Source: Thalassospira profundimaris (lineage in GTDB: Bacteria > Pseudomonadota > Alphaproteobacteria > Rhodospirillales > Thalassospiraceae). Taken from it: a stretch of 64,000 bases of DNA. The translations under genes were made by a program, and so were the position numbers. Shown one piece after another: positions 1 through 8,774 of this stretch. The stretch lies in the NCBI RefSeq assembly GCF_003326675.1, contig NZ_JPWF01000003.1:310001-374000 (forward strand), read 5' to 3'. Position 1 is the first letter of the stretch; every line of letters begins with the position of its first letter. Under the pieces are notes generated by a model. The model was not told where the DNA came from. It saw nothing but the letters and a program-made list of their open reading frames with translations, and made no database searches.

Positions 1-1339
1 AGAACGCGAGAAAAAAGAAAATGGCGAAGATTTCTGGCTTCCCCCGGACGAGCGCCGCAAAGATGACAATGATGACGAAGATGAAAAGGAAGACCCGAAC
101 GAACCCAAACATGACTGGGAAAAACAGCGTCGCAACAAAGCGACCGGGACAGGTTTCTTTGTCTCGCATGATGGTCTGATCGTTACCAACGAACATGTGG
201 TGCGTGATGGTATGCGATTTATCGTTGTCCTGAATGATGATCGTCGTCTTCCGGCAACACTGGTCGGCAAGGACTTCCTGACCGATCTTGCCGTCCTTAA
301 GGTCGACATGCCAGATGGCGTGACGCCGCTGAAATGGGGCAGTGCGCATGCCAGTGCAATCGGCGATGAGGTTTTTGCGGTTGGTTATCCGTACGGGTTT
401 GATCAAAGTCTGACCACCGGGGTTATTTCCGGCAAGCAGCGTGAACTGAGCAAAGGGCAATATAACCCTTACATTCAGACCGATACTGCTGTGAATAAGG
501 GGAATTCCGGCGGGCCGCTTTTGTCGATGGATGGCAAGGTGATTGGCGTGAACTCAGCACTTTATACCCGCTCTGGCGGGAACGAAGGACTGGCGTTTTC
601 GATCCCGTCTGAACATGCACAGGGCATCATCAAGCTGTTGATCGCAGATGGCGAGATCAAGCGCAGCTGGTTTGGCATCGGTTATAGCGAAGTCAAAAAA
701 GGCATGGGCAAGCTTCTTGGGATGGATCGCGACGAAGGCATGTTGATCGCGCGCGCGCCTGATGATGAACCTGCTTACAAGGCCGGTATTCGGGCCGGTG
801 ACGTGATTGTCGCCGTCAATGGCGAAAGTGTTAAATCCCGGATGAGTTTCCGGATGCAGGCGGCAATGGTCAAAGGCGAAACCACTGTGACGGTCTGGCG
901 TCATAACGGATATCGCAGCTTTACCCTGATCCCTGACGACATGGATGAAGCCAAATCCCGTCGTCGCGCACAGGAACGCGAAAAACTGGGGATTGGTGAT
1001 AACAAGAAGGATGATGGCCGGATGGAAATCATGGGTATGGATCTCGTACCTGCCAATGAAAAGGCCTGGAAGAAGCTTGAGCTTCCGGTCGGAACAACCG
1101 GTCTTGTCGTCGACCGCATGGAAACCATGAGCCAGGCATCACGTGCCGGTTTTGATAAGGGTGATTTTATCACGCAGGTAAATGATACTTCCATGGTTAC
1201 CCCCGAAGATTTTGAAAAGATCATGCAGGCGGCGCTGGATGAAAACGCCCAGTATGTTCTGGTGCGTTATGTGCGCAAGGGTGAAGACCGGGTTCGCATG
1301 ATGGACGTGCTTGAGATGATCAATCTCGAAGCATACTGA
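1..1339 (+). CDS. HtrA/DegP-like trypsin-type serine protease, 5' end cut off by the window
   Basis: Periplasmic quality-control protease of the S1C (HtrA/Deg) family. The open frame enters from base 2, so the start codon and signal peptide lie upstream. The visible part begins with a highly charged Asp/Glu/Lys linker (to about base 150) and then the protease core GTGFFVSHDG. The catalytic triad is complete: His in TNEHVV (194-196), Asp in LTDLAVL (284-286) and Ser in GNSGGP (506-508). Two PDZ-like domains follow, one around GMLIARAPDDEPA...GDVIVAVNG (about 735-840) and one around TGLVVDRMET...GDFITQVND (about 1100-1190). A GTG at 197 could be mistaken for a start but would remove the catalytic His. 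The charged linker is unusual for DegP; the rest is standard. Probably a single-gene unit; the opp operon converges on it. Confidence 0.92.
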   Translation, partial: EREKKENGEDFWLPPDERRKDDNDDEDEKEDPNEPKHDWEKQRRNKATGTGFFVSHDGLIVTNEHVVRDGMRFIVVLNDDRRLPATLVGKDFLTDLAVLKVDMPDGVTPLKWGSAHASAIGDEVFAVGYPYGFDQSLTTGVISGKQRELSKGQYNPYIQTDTAVNKGNSGGPLLSMDGKVIGVNSALYTRSGGNEGLAFSIPSEHAQGIIKLLIADGEIKRSWFGIGYSEVKKGMGKLLGMDRDEGMLIARAPDDEPAYKAGIRAGDVIVAVNGESVKSRMSFRMQAAMVKGETTVTVWRHNGYRSFTLIPDDMDEAKSRRRAQEREKLGIGDNKKDDGRMEIMGMDLVPANEKAWKKLELPVGTTGLVVDRMETMSQASRAGFDKGDFITQVNDTSMVTPEDFEKIMQAALDENAQYVLVRYVRKGEDRVRMMDVLEMINLEAY

Positions 1340-1416
1340 TAGGGACACATTTTCCGCCAGCGGGCCGTCCTGATCGGGATGGCTCGCTGGCTGATCATTT
1401 GCACTGAACTATCCTT

Positions 1417-1443
1417 AAAAAAAAGACCGCCACAAGGACGGTC
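1417..1443 (-). terminator. Rho-independent terminator of the opp operon
   Basis: On the minus strand, GACCGTCC-TTGT-GGCGGTC forms a stem with one bulged T, followed by eight or more T residues (A-run 1417-1424 on the plus strand). It lies about 40 nt past the oppF stop codon, so it most likely ends the opp transcript. Confidence 0.85.
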
Positions 1444-1480
1444 CATCAAGTTCAGGGTGCAATTTATGGGGGCTTCTTAT

Positions 1481-2497
1481 TCAGATGCTTTCATGAAAAT
1501 GACAGGCGACTTCCTGGTTGCTTGATACATGTTCAAGCTTTGGTGTTTCCCTAGCGCATTGGTCTTTGGCAAAGGGACAGCGCGTTCTGAAAACACATCC
1601 CGATGGCGGCGAAAGCGGACTGGGCAAATCGCCGGTCAGAACGATGCGCTCCTTGTTGCGTTCGATCTCGGGATCGGGGATCGGAACCGCTGAAATCAGC
1701 GCCTTGGTATAGGGATGTTTCGGGGCGGCATAGATGCTGTCACGATCGGCCAGTTCCATGACGTTGCCGAGATACAGCACCATGATCCGGTGACAGATAT
1801 GGCGAACAATCGACAGGTCATGGCTGATGAAAATCAGGGACAGGTCAAATTCGCGCTGCAATTCCTGCAACAGATTGACGATTTGCGCCTGAATGGAGAC
1901 ATCAAGTGCCGAAACCGGTTCGTCACAGACGATCAGTTTCGGTTCAAGGATCATGGCACGTGCAATGCCGATGCGCTGGCACTGACCACCCGAAAATTCA
2001 TGCGGATAACGATTGATCATCTGCGGCAAAAGCCCGACCCGCGCCATCATGCGTTTGACCCGTGCCTTGATCTCTTCCTTGCCCAGTTCCGGTTTGTGCG
2101 TGACCAGTGGCTCGGCGATGATTTCGCCAATGGTCATGCGGGGGTTAAGGCTGGCCAACGGATCCTGGAAAATGATCTGCAAATCACGGCGAAGCGGCTG
2201 CATTTCACGGTGCGGGGCACCGACAATATCTTTGCCAAGCCAGGCGACCTTTCCTTCGGTTGGGGCAATCAGTTGCAGGATCGCCCGCCCAAGGGTCGAT
2301 TTGCCACAGCCGGACTCCCCGACAACACCAAGCGTTTCGCCGGGATAAAGATCAAAATTCACCCCGTCGACGGCCTTAAGTTGCCGGTCCGGTGCAAACA
2401 GGCCCTTGCCCGGAATGGCAAAATGAACTTTCAGGTCGCGAACTGACAGGATCGGGGAGCTGTCTTTTTTGGGGGTATTCGGATTTATTGCGGTCAT
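1481..2497 (-). CDS. oppF: Oligopeptide ABC transporter ATP-binding protein OppF/DppF
   Basis: One of the two cytoplasmic ATPases that drive peptide import. The 338 residues show Walker A (GESGCGKST), the ABC signature (FSGGQCQRIGIARA), Walker B (LIVCDEPVSALD) and a following H-loop (FISHDLS). The C-terminal oligopeptide-transporter extension has the Cys motif FRTRCPFAKDQC, which in some family members binds a cluster or metal. Its ATG overlaps the oppD stop by 4 nt (ATGA), indicating translational coupling. It is the last gene of oppABCDF and is followed by a strong terminator. Substrate (di- versus oligopeptide) cannot be told from sequence. Confidence 0.93.
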   Translation of the reverse strand: MTAINPNTPKKDSSPILSVRDLKVHFAIPGKGLFAPDRQLKAVDGVNFDLYPGETLGVVGESGCGKSTLGRAILQLIAPTEGKVAWLGKDIVGAPHREMQPLRRDLQIIFQDPLASLNPRMTIGEIIAEPLVTHKPELGKEEIKARVKRMMARVGLLPQMINRYPHEFSGGQCQRIGIARAMILEPKLIVCDEPVSALDVSIQAQIVNLLQELQREFDLSLIFISHDLSIVRHICHRIMVLYLGNVMELADRDSIYAAPKHPYTKALISAVPIPDPEIERNKERIVLTGDLPSPLSPPSGCVFRTRCPFAKDQCARETPKLEHVSSNQEVACHFHESI

Positions 2498-3468
2498 TTG
2501 CCATCCTCCCGGAAACAGGCACTGGCGCGGCCCTGGTCAAAGCTTTTCAGAACCGGACGTTCGGCGCTGCAACGATCCGTGACATAGCCGCACCGCGCCT
2601 GATAGGCGCAGCCGGTCGGAAGGTTTTGTAAGTTGGGTGGCTGGCCGGGAATGGCAAACAGGCTTTCTTCGTTGGCGTGATCAATGCGCGGCATCGATTT
2701 CAGAAGACCCTCGGTATAGGGATGATGGCTGTCGTAATAAATGTCGCGCACCGATCCGGTTTCGACAACACGACCGCCATACATCACCATCACCCGGTCA
2801 CACAATCCGGCGACCACGCCAAGGTCGTGGGTGATCATGACCGTGGCCGTGTTGAAATCCTTTTGCAGATCACGCAGAAGATCAAGAATCTGGGCCTGTA
2901 CGGTGACATCAAGGGCGGTGGTTGGTTCATCGGCAATCAGAACTTCCGGGTCACATAGCAGTGCCATGGCAATCATGACGCGCTGGCGCATCCCGCCCGA
3001 AAATTCATGCGGATACATGTGAACACGCTGGGCCGCACCGGGGATGCCGACGCGATCAAGCATTGCTATGGCACGGTTAAGGGCCTCGCCCTCGGACATG
3101 CCGCGATGTTCAACCAGGACCTCTGTCATCTGTTTGGAGATTTTGAGATACGGGTTCAGTGACGTCATCGGATCCTGAAAGATCATCGACATCGAAACGC
3201 CGCGGATCTTGTTCAATTCGCGCGGTGGCAGGTTCAGGATTTCGGTATCCTTGTATCGAACCGATCCGGTTGACGCGCCGTTTTTGGCCAGAAGGCCCAT
3301 GATAGACATGAAAATCTGTGTCTTGCCCGAACCGGATTCGCCGACCACGCCAAGGGTCTCGCCGGGATCCAACGCGAAATTGACATTATTGACGGCCTCT
3401 ACCTTGCCATCAGGTGTCTGAAAGCTGGTCGTCAGATTTTCGACAGTCAGAATATGATTGGTTGTCAT
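2494..3468 (-). CDS. oppD: Oligopeptide ABC transporter ATP-binding protein OppD/DppD
   Basis: Partner ATPase of OppF, 324 residues. Walker A GESGSGKTQ, signature FSGGMRQRVMIAMAL, Walker B VLIADEPTTALD and H-loop MITHDLG are all intact. The C-terminal region YQARCGYVTDRC is the oligopeptide-transporter motif. It starts 21 nt after oppC and overlaps oppF by 4 nt. Both ATPases have consensus catalytic residues, so a heterodimeric active engine is expected. Confidence 0.93.
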   Translation of the reverse strand: MTTNHILTVENLTTSFQTPDGKVEAVNNVNFALDPGETLGVVGESGSGKTQIFMSIMGLLAKNGASTGSVRYKDTEILNLPPRELNKIRGVSMSMIFQDPMTSLNPYLKISKQMTEVLVEHRGMSEGEALNRAIAMLDRVGIPGAAQRVHMYPHEFSGGMRQRVMIAMALLCDPEVLIADEPTTALDVTVQAQILDLLRDLQKDFNTATVMITHDLGVVAGLCDRVMVMYGGRVVETGSVRDIYYDSHHPYTEGLLKSMPRIDHANEESLFAIPGQPPNLQNLPTGCAYQARCGYVTDRCSAERPVLKSFDQGRASACFREDGK

Positions 3469-3489
3469 GTTAACGATCCTTGCCTTCCT

Positions 3490-4398
3490 TTATCTGTCCT
3501 TCGGATCAAGCGCATCGCGCAGACCGTCACCGATGAAGTTGAAACAGAACAGGGTCAGTGCCAGGAACACCGCCGGATAGATCAGCATCCAGGTGGATGC
3601 TTCGATCACCTTGGCCCCTTCGGAAATCAGTACCCCCCAACTGGTCAGCGGTTCCTGCACGCCCAGTCCAAGGAAAGACAGGAAACTCTCGGTCAGGATG
3701 ACCTGCGGGATGGTCAGGGTCATATAGACGATGACCGGCCCCAGAACGTTGGGGATGATATGGCGGAAAATGATCTTGAAGTTCGAAACACCTGTGGCGT
3801 GGGCTGCTTCGATAAACTCGCGCCGACGCAGGGATAGGGTCTGACCACGGACAATGCGTGCCATGGTCAGCCATTCAACCGCACCAAGGGCCACAAAGAT
3901 CAGGAAAATGTTTCGACCAAACACCACCATCAACATGATGACAAAGAACATGAAGGGCAGGGAATAAAGGATATCGACAAACCGCATCATGATGTTGTCG
4001 ATCCGGCCCCCGAAATACCCGGCAACCGCACCATAGGTCACCCCGATGGCAAGGGATACCGCGGTGGCAAGCAAACCAACCGCAAGCGATACTCGTGCGC
4101 CATACAGAACCCGGATAAACAGATCGCGTCCATTCCCATCGGTGCCAAAGATATGGCCGTTTTCCCAGTTCGGGCCTTCCTGAATGTATCCCCAGTCGAT
4201 CTGGTCATACTCATAGGGGCTTAGAAGCGGGGCGAATATCGCCAACAAGGTAATGATGCCCAAAACGATCATGGACCCCACGGCCGCCTTGTTGCGAAAC
4301 AGACGGATACGCGCATCGCGCCACAGGCTGCGACCTTCGATCTCGTCGGGCGCACCGGCCGCTTCCAGCATTGCTGTCTTTTCAGATTTATTCATCAT
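3490..4398 (-). CDS. oppC: Oligopeptide ABC transporter permease OppC/DppC
   Basis: Inner-membrane permease subunit, 302 residues. It has a short cytoplasmic N-terminus, a first membrane helix (AAVGSMIVLGIITLLAIFAP), a periplasmic loop and then the BPD_transp_1 core with about five more helices. The EAA-type coupling loop is visible as EFIEAAHATGVSNFKIIFRHIIPN. The ATG overlaps the oppB TGA by one base (TGATG), so the two permeases are translationally coupled. A second ATG three bases in is an equally good start. Confidence 0.92.
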   Translation of the reverse strand: MMNKSEKTAMLEAAGAPDEIEGRSLWRDARIRLFRNKAAVGSMIVLGIITLLAIFAPLLSPYEYDQIDWGYIQEGPNWENGHIFGTDGNGRDLFIRVLYGARVSLAVGLLATAVSLAIGVTYGAVAGYFGGRIDNIMMRFVDILYSLPFMFFVIMLMVVFGRNIFLIFVALGAVEWLTMARIVRGQTLSLRRREFIEAAHATGVSNFKIIFRHIIPNVLGPVIVYMTLTIPQVILTESFLSFLGLGVQEPLTSWGVLISEGAKVIEASTWMLIYPAVFLALTLFCFNFIGDGLRDALDPKDR

Positions 4399-5321
4399 CA
4401 GTGTGACTTCAATTTTGGATCAAGAAGGCCGTAAACCATGTCGACCAGGAAATTCAGCATGATGATCATCACCGCATAGACAATGACCACACCCATCACC
4501 AGCGGATAGTCACGGTTCAGCGCCGCCTTGACGAAATAGGTGCCGATACCGGGCACGCCAAAGATGCTTTCGATAACAACCGATCCTGTCATCACCGCCG
4601 CCGTTGCCGGGCCAAGATAGGAAACAACAGGTAAAAGCGCGCCTTTGATCGCATGGCGGTTGACCACAAGCTTTTCACGCAACCCCTTGGCGCGTGCGGT
4701 TCGGATATAGTTGGAATGAAGAACTTCGACCATCGATCCACGGGTCAGTCGCGCGATATAGGCGATCTGGGGCAGGGCAAGGGCAATGGTCGGTAATATC
4801 TTGTACTGGATTTCGCCATCCCCCCATCCAGCTGTTGGCAGGATCGAAAGATACAATCCGAAGACAAGTGACAGCAGCGGGGCCATGACAAAGTTCGGGA
4901 TGGCAATGCCGATCATGGCAACACCCATGACCGCAAAATCAACGGCACTGTTTTGCCGAAGGGCCGCATAGGTGCCGAACGCCACGCCAAAAACAAGGGC
5001 GATGGCAATCGCACTTAGCCCAAGCTGCATCGAGGCGGGCGCACCGGCCATGATCAGTTCGGCAACACTAAAGTCGCGAATTTTGATCGACGGGCCAAAA
5101 TCACCCTGAAACAGTTTTCCGATATAGATGCCGTATTGTTCGATCAGCGGTTTATCAAGGTCGTAGGCGGCCTTGATGTTCTTTTCGATTTCCGGCGGCA
5201 ATGCGCGTTCCTGATCGAACGGGCCGCCCGGTGCAATACGCATCATGAAAAAGGCCACTGTGATCACGATGAACAAAGTCGGGATCGCAATCAACAGCCG
5301 CCGAATGGCGTAAGATAACAT
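4398..5321 (-). CDS. oppB: Oligopeptide ABC transporter permease OppB/DppB
   Basis: Inner-membrane permease subunit, 307 residues, pairing with OppC. The N-terminal helix (LIAIPTLFIVITVAFFMMR) and the motif RIAPGGPFDQER are hallmarks of the OppB/DppB family. The EAA-like loop is YIRTARAKGLREKLVVNRHAIKGA. It is separated from oppA by 83 nt containing a hairpin, so it probably sits on a longer but less abundant part of the transcript. Confidence 0.92.
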   Translation of the reverse strand: MLSYAIRRLLIAIPTLFIVITVAFFMMRIAPGGPFDQERALPPEIEKNIKAAYDLDKPLIEQYGIYIGKLFQGDFGPSIKIRDFSVAELIMAGAPASMQLGLSAIAIALVFGVAFGTYAALRQNSAVDFAVMGVAMIGIAIPNFVMAPLLSLVFGLYLSILPTAGWGDGEIQYKILPTIALALPQIAYIARLTRGSMVEVLHSNYIRTARAKGLREKLVVNRHAIKGALLPVVSYLGPATAAVMTGSVVIESIFGVPGIGTYFVKAALNRDYPLVMGVVIVYAVMIIMLNFLVDMVYGLLDPKLKSH

Positions 5322-5351
5322 AATTCTCTCTCATCCCCGTCGGGGTGGCCA

Positions 5352-5386
5352 CAGGCTGCGGGTGGGAGGAAAAACCACACAGCCTG
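5352..5386 (-). promoter_or_regulatory. Hairpin between oppA and oppB (transcript stabiliser or attenuator)
   Basis: On the minus strand CAGGCTGTGTG pairs with CACCCGCAGCCTG across a T-rich loop. No clear T-run follows directly. Hairpins placed just after a binding-protein gene are known to raise its mRNA level relative to the downstream permeases; that role here is inferred. Confidence 0.55.
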
Positions 5387-5404
5387 CGGCACGGAAGACA
5401 GGAT

Positions 5405-7039
5405 TTACTCAGCGATGTCGAGCCAGCGGGTCAGGTGACGATCCGGGGCATTGTCGATCCAGCCTTTGATCTTTGGCGAGATCAGCTGTTTCGAGACATA
5501 GTAGTAAATGGGGATGTAAGGCTGCGCTTCCATCATGATGGCTTCGGCCTGATGCATCAGGCTGGAACGCTTTTTCAGGTCTCCTTCATTTTCTGCTGCC
5601 AGCATCAACTCGTTGTAACGCGGGTTGTCAAAGGCGGCATAGTTCAGCGGGCCGGTACGTTCTTCGCCAAGGAACAGGAAGTTCTGGGCATCGTTGTAAT
5701 CAGCAATCCAGCCAGCACGGGCAACTTCGAAGTCACCAACTTTCAGATCTGCATAGTGGATTTTGCCTTCGGAATTGAACAGTTCGGCTTCGACACCGAT
5801 CTGTTTCCACATGTTTTGTGCCGCAATCGCGATACGTTTGTGGTTTTCCGATGTGTTGTAACGCAGGGTGAATTTAAGCGGGTTGTCTGCACTGTAACCG
5901 GCTTCTGCCATCAATTTTTTGGCTTCTGCAAGTTTCTCGGCATAGGGCAGGTCTTTCCAGGCAGTGTATGCCGGTTCTGCATAGTTGCCGGTTCCCGGTG
6001 GAACAAAGGAATAGGCCGGAAGTTCGCCGGTTTTCAGAACCGCATCAGTGATGGCTTCGCGGTTCAGGGCAAGGGAAAGTGCCTTGCGCACGCGGACATC
6101 CTTGAATTTGTCCTTGTCGGTGCGGATCGCATAATAGTAGATGCCGGCATATGGTGCGATGCGCAGGCTGTCGGCCAGATTATCACGCAGCCAGGAAATC
6201 TGTTCGGATGCGATGTCGCGGGCCACATCAAGTTCATTGGCGCGGAAACGGTTCTGCATCGCAGTGCGATCTTCGTAGGTGTAATAGATCACCTCGTCGA
6301 TCGGAACATTGGCGGCATCATAGAATTTGTCGTTTTTGACCAGTTTGGTGTGAACGTTCGGCAGCCATTCAACAAGTTTGTAGGCGCCGTTCACCACGAT
6401 ATGCTCGGGCTTTACCCAGTCCTTGCCGAATTTTTCCACGACATGACGCGGAATGGCAAACGCGGTCTGGTGGGTCAGCTGTGCAAGGAAATAGGGGGCC
6501 GGTGCGGTCAGTTTGACCTCAAGGGTGTGATCATCAATGGCTTTAACGCCAAGCTTTGCGCCTTCCTTACCGGTATTTACCGCCTCGGCACCTTCGATGA
6601 TGTAAAGAAGGGACGCATATTCCGCACCCAGTTCCGGATCAAGAAGGCGTTCCCAACCGGCGATGAAATCCTGTGCGGTTACCGGCACGCCATCCGACCA
6701 GTTGTGATCACGGATTTTAAAGGTATAGGTCTTGCCGTCTTCTGAAACGGTCCAGCTTTCAGCAGCACCGGCAACCGGTTCGCCATCCGGGCCATAGGTC
6801 AGAAGGCCAAGCGACATATCATCGGAAATACGGCTGGTCTGAACGGTGGAAATGAAATGCGGGTCCATGGATTGCGGTTCGCCGTCATTGCCGATGCGCA
6901 GGATTTTCTCTGCGTGGGCATAGGTGCTCGACAGCATGGTCATGGAACCGGCGATCAAGGCAGTACCAAGAACAAAGGCGCGTGAGGATTTCAGCAACCC
7001 GTTCACGAGACCCTTTTTGGTCTTCGTGTTGTCTGACAT
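5405..7039 (-). CDS. oppA: Peptide ABC transporter substrate-binding protein OppA
   Basis: Periplasmic binding protein of the SBP family 5 (544 residues). The long N-terminal signal peptide has a basic start, a hydrophobic core (VLGTALIAGSMTMLSSTYA) and a probable cleavage after AHA. The mature protein begins with KILRIGNDGEPQSMDPH, the usual family opening. Motifs such as AAESWTVSEDGKTYTFKIRD and RKALSLALNREAI are typical. The RBS AAGGGAG lies 8 nt before the ATG. It is the first gene of the operon, as expected for the most abundant component, and is divergent from the AraC-type gene at 7529. Confidence 0.94.
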   Translation of the reverse strand: MSDNTKTKKGLVNGLLKSSRAFVLGTALIAGSMTMLSSTYAHAEKILRIGNDGEPQSMDPHFISTVQTSRISDDMSLGLLTYGPDGEPVAGAAESWTVSEDGKTYTFKIRDHNWSDGVPVTAQDFIAGWERLLDPELGAEYASLLYIIEGAEAVNTGKEGAKLGVKAIDDHTLEVKLTAPAPYFLAQLTHQTAFAIPRHVVEKFGKDWVKPEHIVVNGAYKLVEWLPNVHTKLVKNDKFYDAANVPIDEVIYYTYEDRTAMQNRFRANELDVARDIASEQISWLRDNLADSLRIAPYAGIYYYAIRTDKDKFKDVRVRKALSLALNREAITDAVLKTGELPAYSFVPPGTGNYAEPAYTAWKDLPYAEKLAEAKKLMAEAGYSADNPLKFTLRYNTSENHKRIAIAAQNMWKQIGVEAELFNSEGKIHYADLKVGDFEVARAGWIADYNDAQNFLFLGEERTGPLNYAAFDNPRYNELMLAAENEGDLKKRSSLMHQAEAIMMEAQPYIPIYYYVSKQLISPKIKGWIDNAPDRHLTRWLDIAE

Positions 7040-7528
7040 GTGTGATGTCTCCCTTGTTGGTTATGATTTGTTCGTACCTACTCCCTGAAAGTACGTACGC
7101 AAAAATACTGAGGCCGCATTCTGTCAACTTCAAGTAGGATTTCGCGAAATTGACGCAATTGGTCGATATTTGCGTTGTTTTGATGGTTTTGAGGTGTAAT
7201 TTTGCAGTTGATTGCAAAATAGGCCAATTTTCTGCGGTTTTTGTTGCGTTGCGATATGCAGATAGCTTTTTGACATCTTTGCCGGTGCAACGACCGCACT
7301 GCGCCTAATGGTTGCAGATTTCCTGTGAAGTATTTCACATTTAAGGGTTTTTCGGACCGTGCCGCGATTCGAACAAGTCGAGATATTCATCAAAATCCAA
7401 TGCCGAAATCGGTCCTTGGCACCGTGAATAAACCGTGATGGCGGCAAATATCCGTTGAGAAACAAACCGCCACGCGATACGGGTTACTGCGTATTGGTAA
7501 GTCCAACTGCGGAACGGCACCGTTCAAG
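7040..7528. other. AT-rich intergenic region between oppA and the AraC-type gene
   Basis: A 489-base divergent promoter region, visibly richer in A+T than its surroundings (7100-7260 especially). It must hold the oppA promoter and the promoter of the regulator pair. Several short frames cross it but none has an RBS or a recognisable product. No confident operator, tRNA or sRNA was seen. Confidence 0.6.
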
Positions 7529-8752
7529 ATGTTTGAAACCATTGATATCCTGTCATTCGTAATTTCCGTGACCGGGGTGGTACAGGCGGGATTCCTGTTC
7601 ATGGTTCTGCGCAATGAAGGTGCGAGTGCCTGGCACACCAATCGCTGGATGGGGATTTTCCTGTTTGCGTTGTCGCTGTCCTTTGCGCGCATTGTGATTT
7701 TGCAGCTTGTCGGTACGGCAATCGCGCTTTTGCTTGAACCGTTGCTTTTCAGTGCCTATTTCGCGTTGGCACCTGCAGTTTATTTGTATTTCCGCGAAAT
7801 GTCGGGCGATGTACCTGATCGCCCGTGGCGTCATTTTCTTGCCGCTCCGATTGCCTGTATCGCGGTCGGTGTTCTGATCGCGATGGTGTTTGCCCGCTAT
7901 GGCGATGATCTGCTTGCTGGCAAACCTCTTGAAATCACGTTTGAAACGGACTTCGGTCTGAGCTTGATGGCAAACGGATTGCTGGTCGGCTTGTTTATCT
8001 TTGTCAGCATCTATCATGGCGCACTTACGCGAACCGCCATTCGATATGCCCGTATCCTGAAGGCAAAGGGTGATCCCGAAAGCCTGTCTCGACGTCGCTG
8101 GATAAACGGTGTTGTTCCTTGCCTTCACGCGGCATTGATTGCCTTTGCGCTGTCACAGATTTTGCAAATCGCGTCGCACGACATGCGTTGGCCGAATATC
8201 CTGATCAATCTGGGATTTGTTCTGGTTTTGCTGCGCCTGAATTTCCTGTTGGCCAGTCAACCGTTTCGTACAGGCCAGGCAGCTGCAGACGCAATGCGGG
8301 GTTCTCCCCGGTCTGGCCGCACGATCATGAAGGATGATGACCAGACCGCGCTGATTTGTAAAAAGCTCGAACAGGTGGAAGCCGAAGGGCAGCTATTGTT
8401 TGATCCGCTTCTGACAATGCCAAAACTTGCCGTCCGGATTGGCGTGACGCCGAACCAGTTGTCGCACACGCTCAATAACGTACTCGGGCAATCATTCTTT
8501 GAATATGTGAACTCCGTGCGTGTTCACAAAGCTGCCCGGCTTTTATGTTCCGAGCCCGAGCGGACAATTCTTGATATTGCGACAGAGGTCGGTTTTAACT
8601 CCAAATCGACTTTCAATCTTGCCTTCAAGCGTGTAACGGGTATGACACCCAGTACCTATCGCGTGCATAATTCTTCCGACCGCGAAAATAGCCGCTCGGC
8701 GGATAGCGCAAATATTCAACCGGTTGTAACAACCGGTATTTCAGCCCCGTAA
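7529..8752 (+). CDS. Membrane-anchored AraC-family transcriptional regulator (first of a pair)
   Basis: 407 residues. The N-terminal half is hydrophobic, with about seven predicted membrane helices (roughly residues 5-27, 40-60, 66-88, 102-122, 143-165, 196-216 and 224-243). The C-terminal third (about 275-380) is an AraC/XylS HTH domain, with the second helix-turn-helix motif ILDIATEVGFNSKSTFNLAF and the closing GMTPSTYR. The layout implies a one-component sensor that reads a membrane or periplasmic signal and binds DNA from the membrane. It is followed 22 nt later by a paralogue of the same design. Divergence from oppA leaves open that opp is a target, but MipA downstream is the closer candidate. 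Confidence 0.85.
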   Translation: MFETIDILSFVISVTGVVQAGFLFMVLRNEGASAWHTNRWMGIFLFALSLSFARIVILQLVGTAIALLLEPLLFSAYFALAPAVYLYFREMSGDVPDRPWRHFLAAPIACIAVGVLIAMVFARYGDDLLAGKPLEITFETDFGLSLMANGLLVGLFIFVSIYHGALTRTAIRYARILKAKGDPESLSRRRWINGVVPCLHAALIAFALSQILQIASHDMRWPNILINLGFVLVLLRLNFLLASQPFRTGQAAADAMRGSPRSGRTIMKDDDQTALICKKLEQVEAEGQLLFDPLLTMPKLAVRIGVTPNQLSHTLNNVLGQSFFEYVNSVRVHKAARLLCSEPERTILDIATEVGFNSKSTFNLAFKRVTGMTPSTYRVHNSSDRENSRSADSANIQPVVTTGISAP

Positions 8753-8774
8753 TCTCGAAACTGGACCTGTCAGA

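Noticed and set aside
5345-6745. Long open frame on the plus strand opposite oppA
   Set aside because: It mirrors a well-supported gene in another frame, has no recognisable domain and its length comes from codon bias of oppA.
7353-7385. GATTCGAAC resembling a tRNA T-arm
   Set aside because: The flanking bases do not form a T-stem, and no acceptor or anticodon arm is found.
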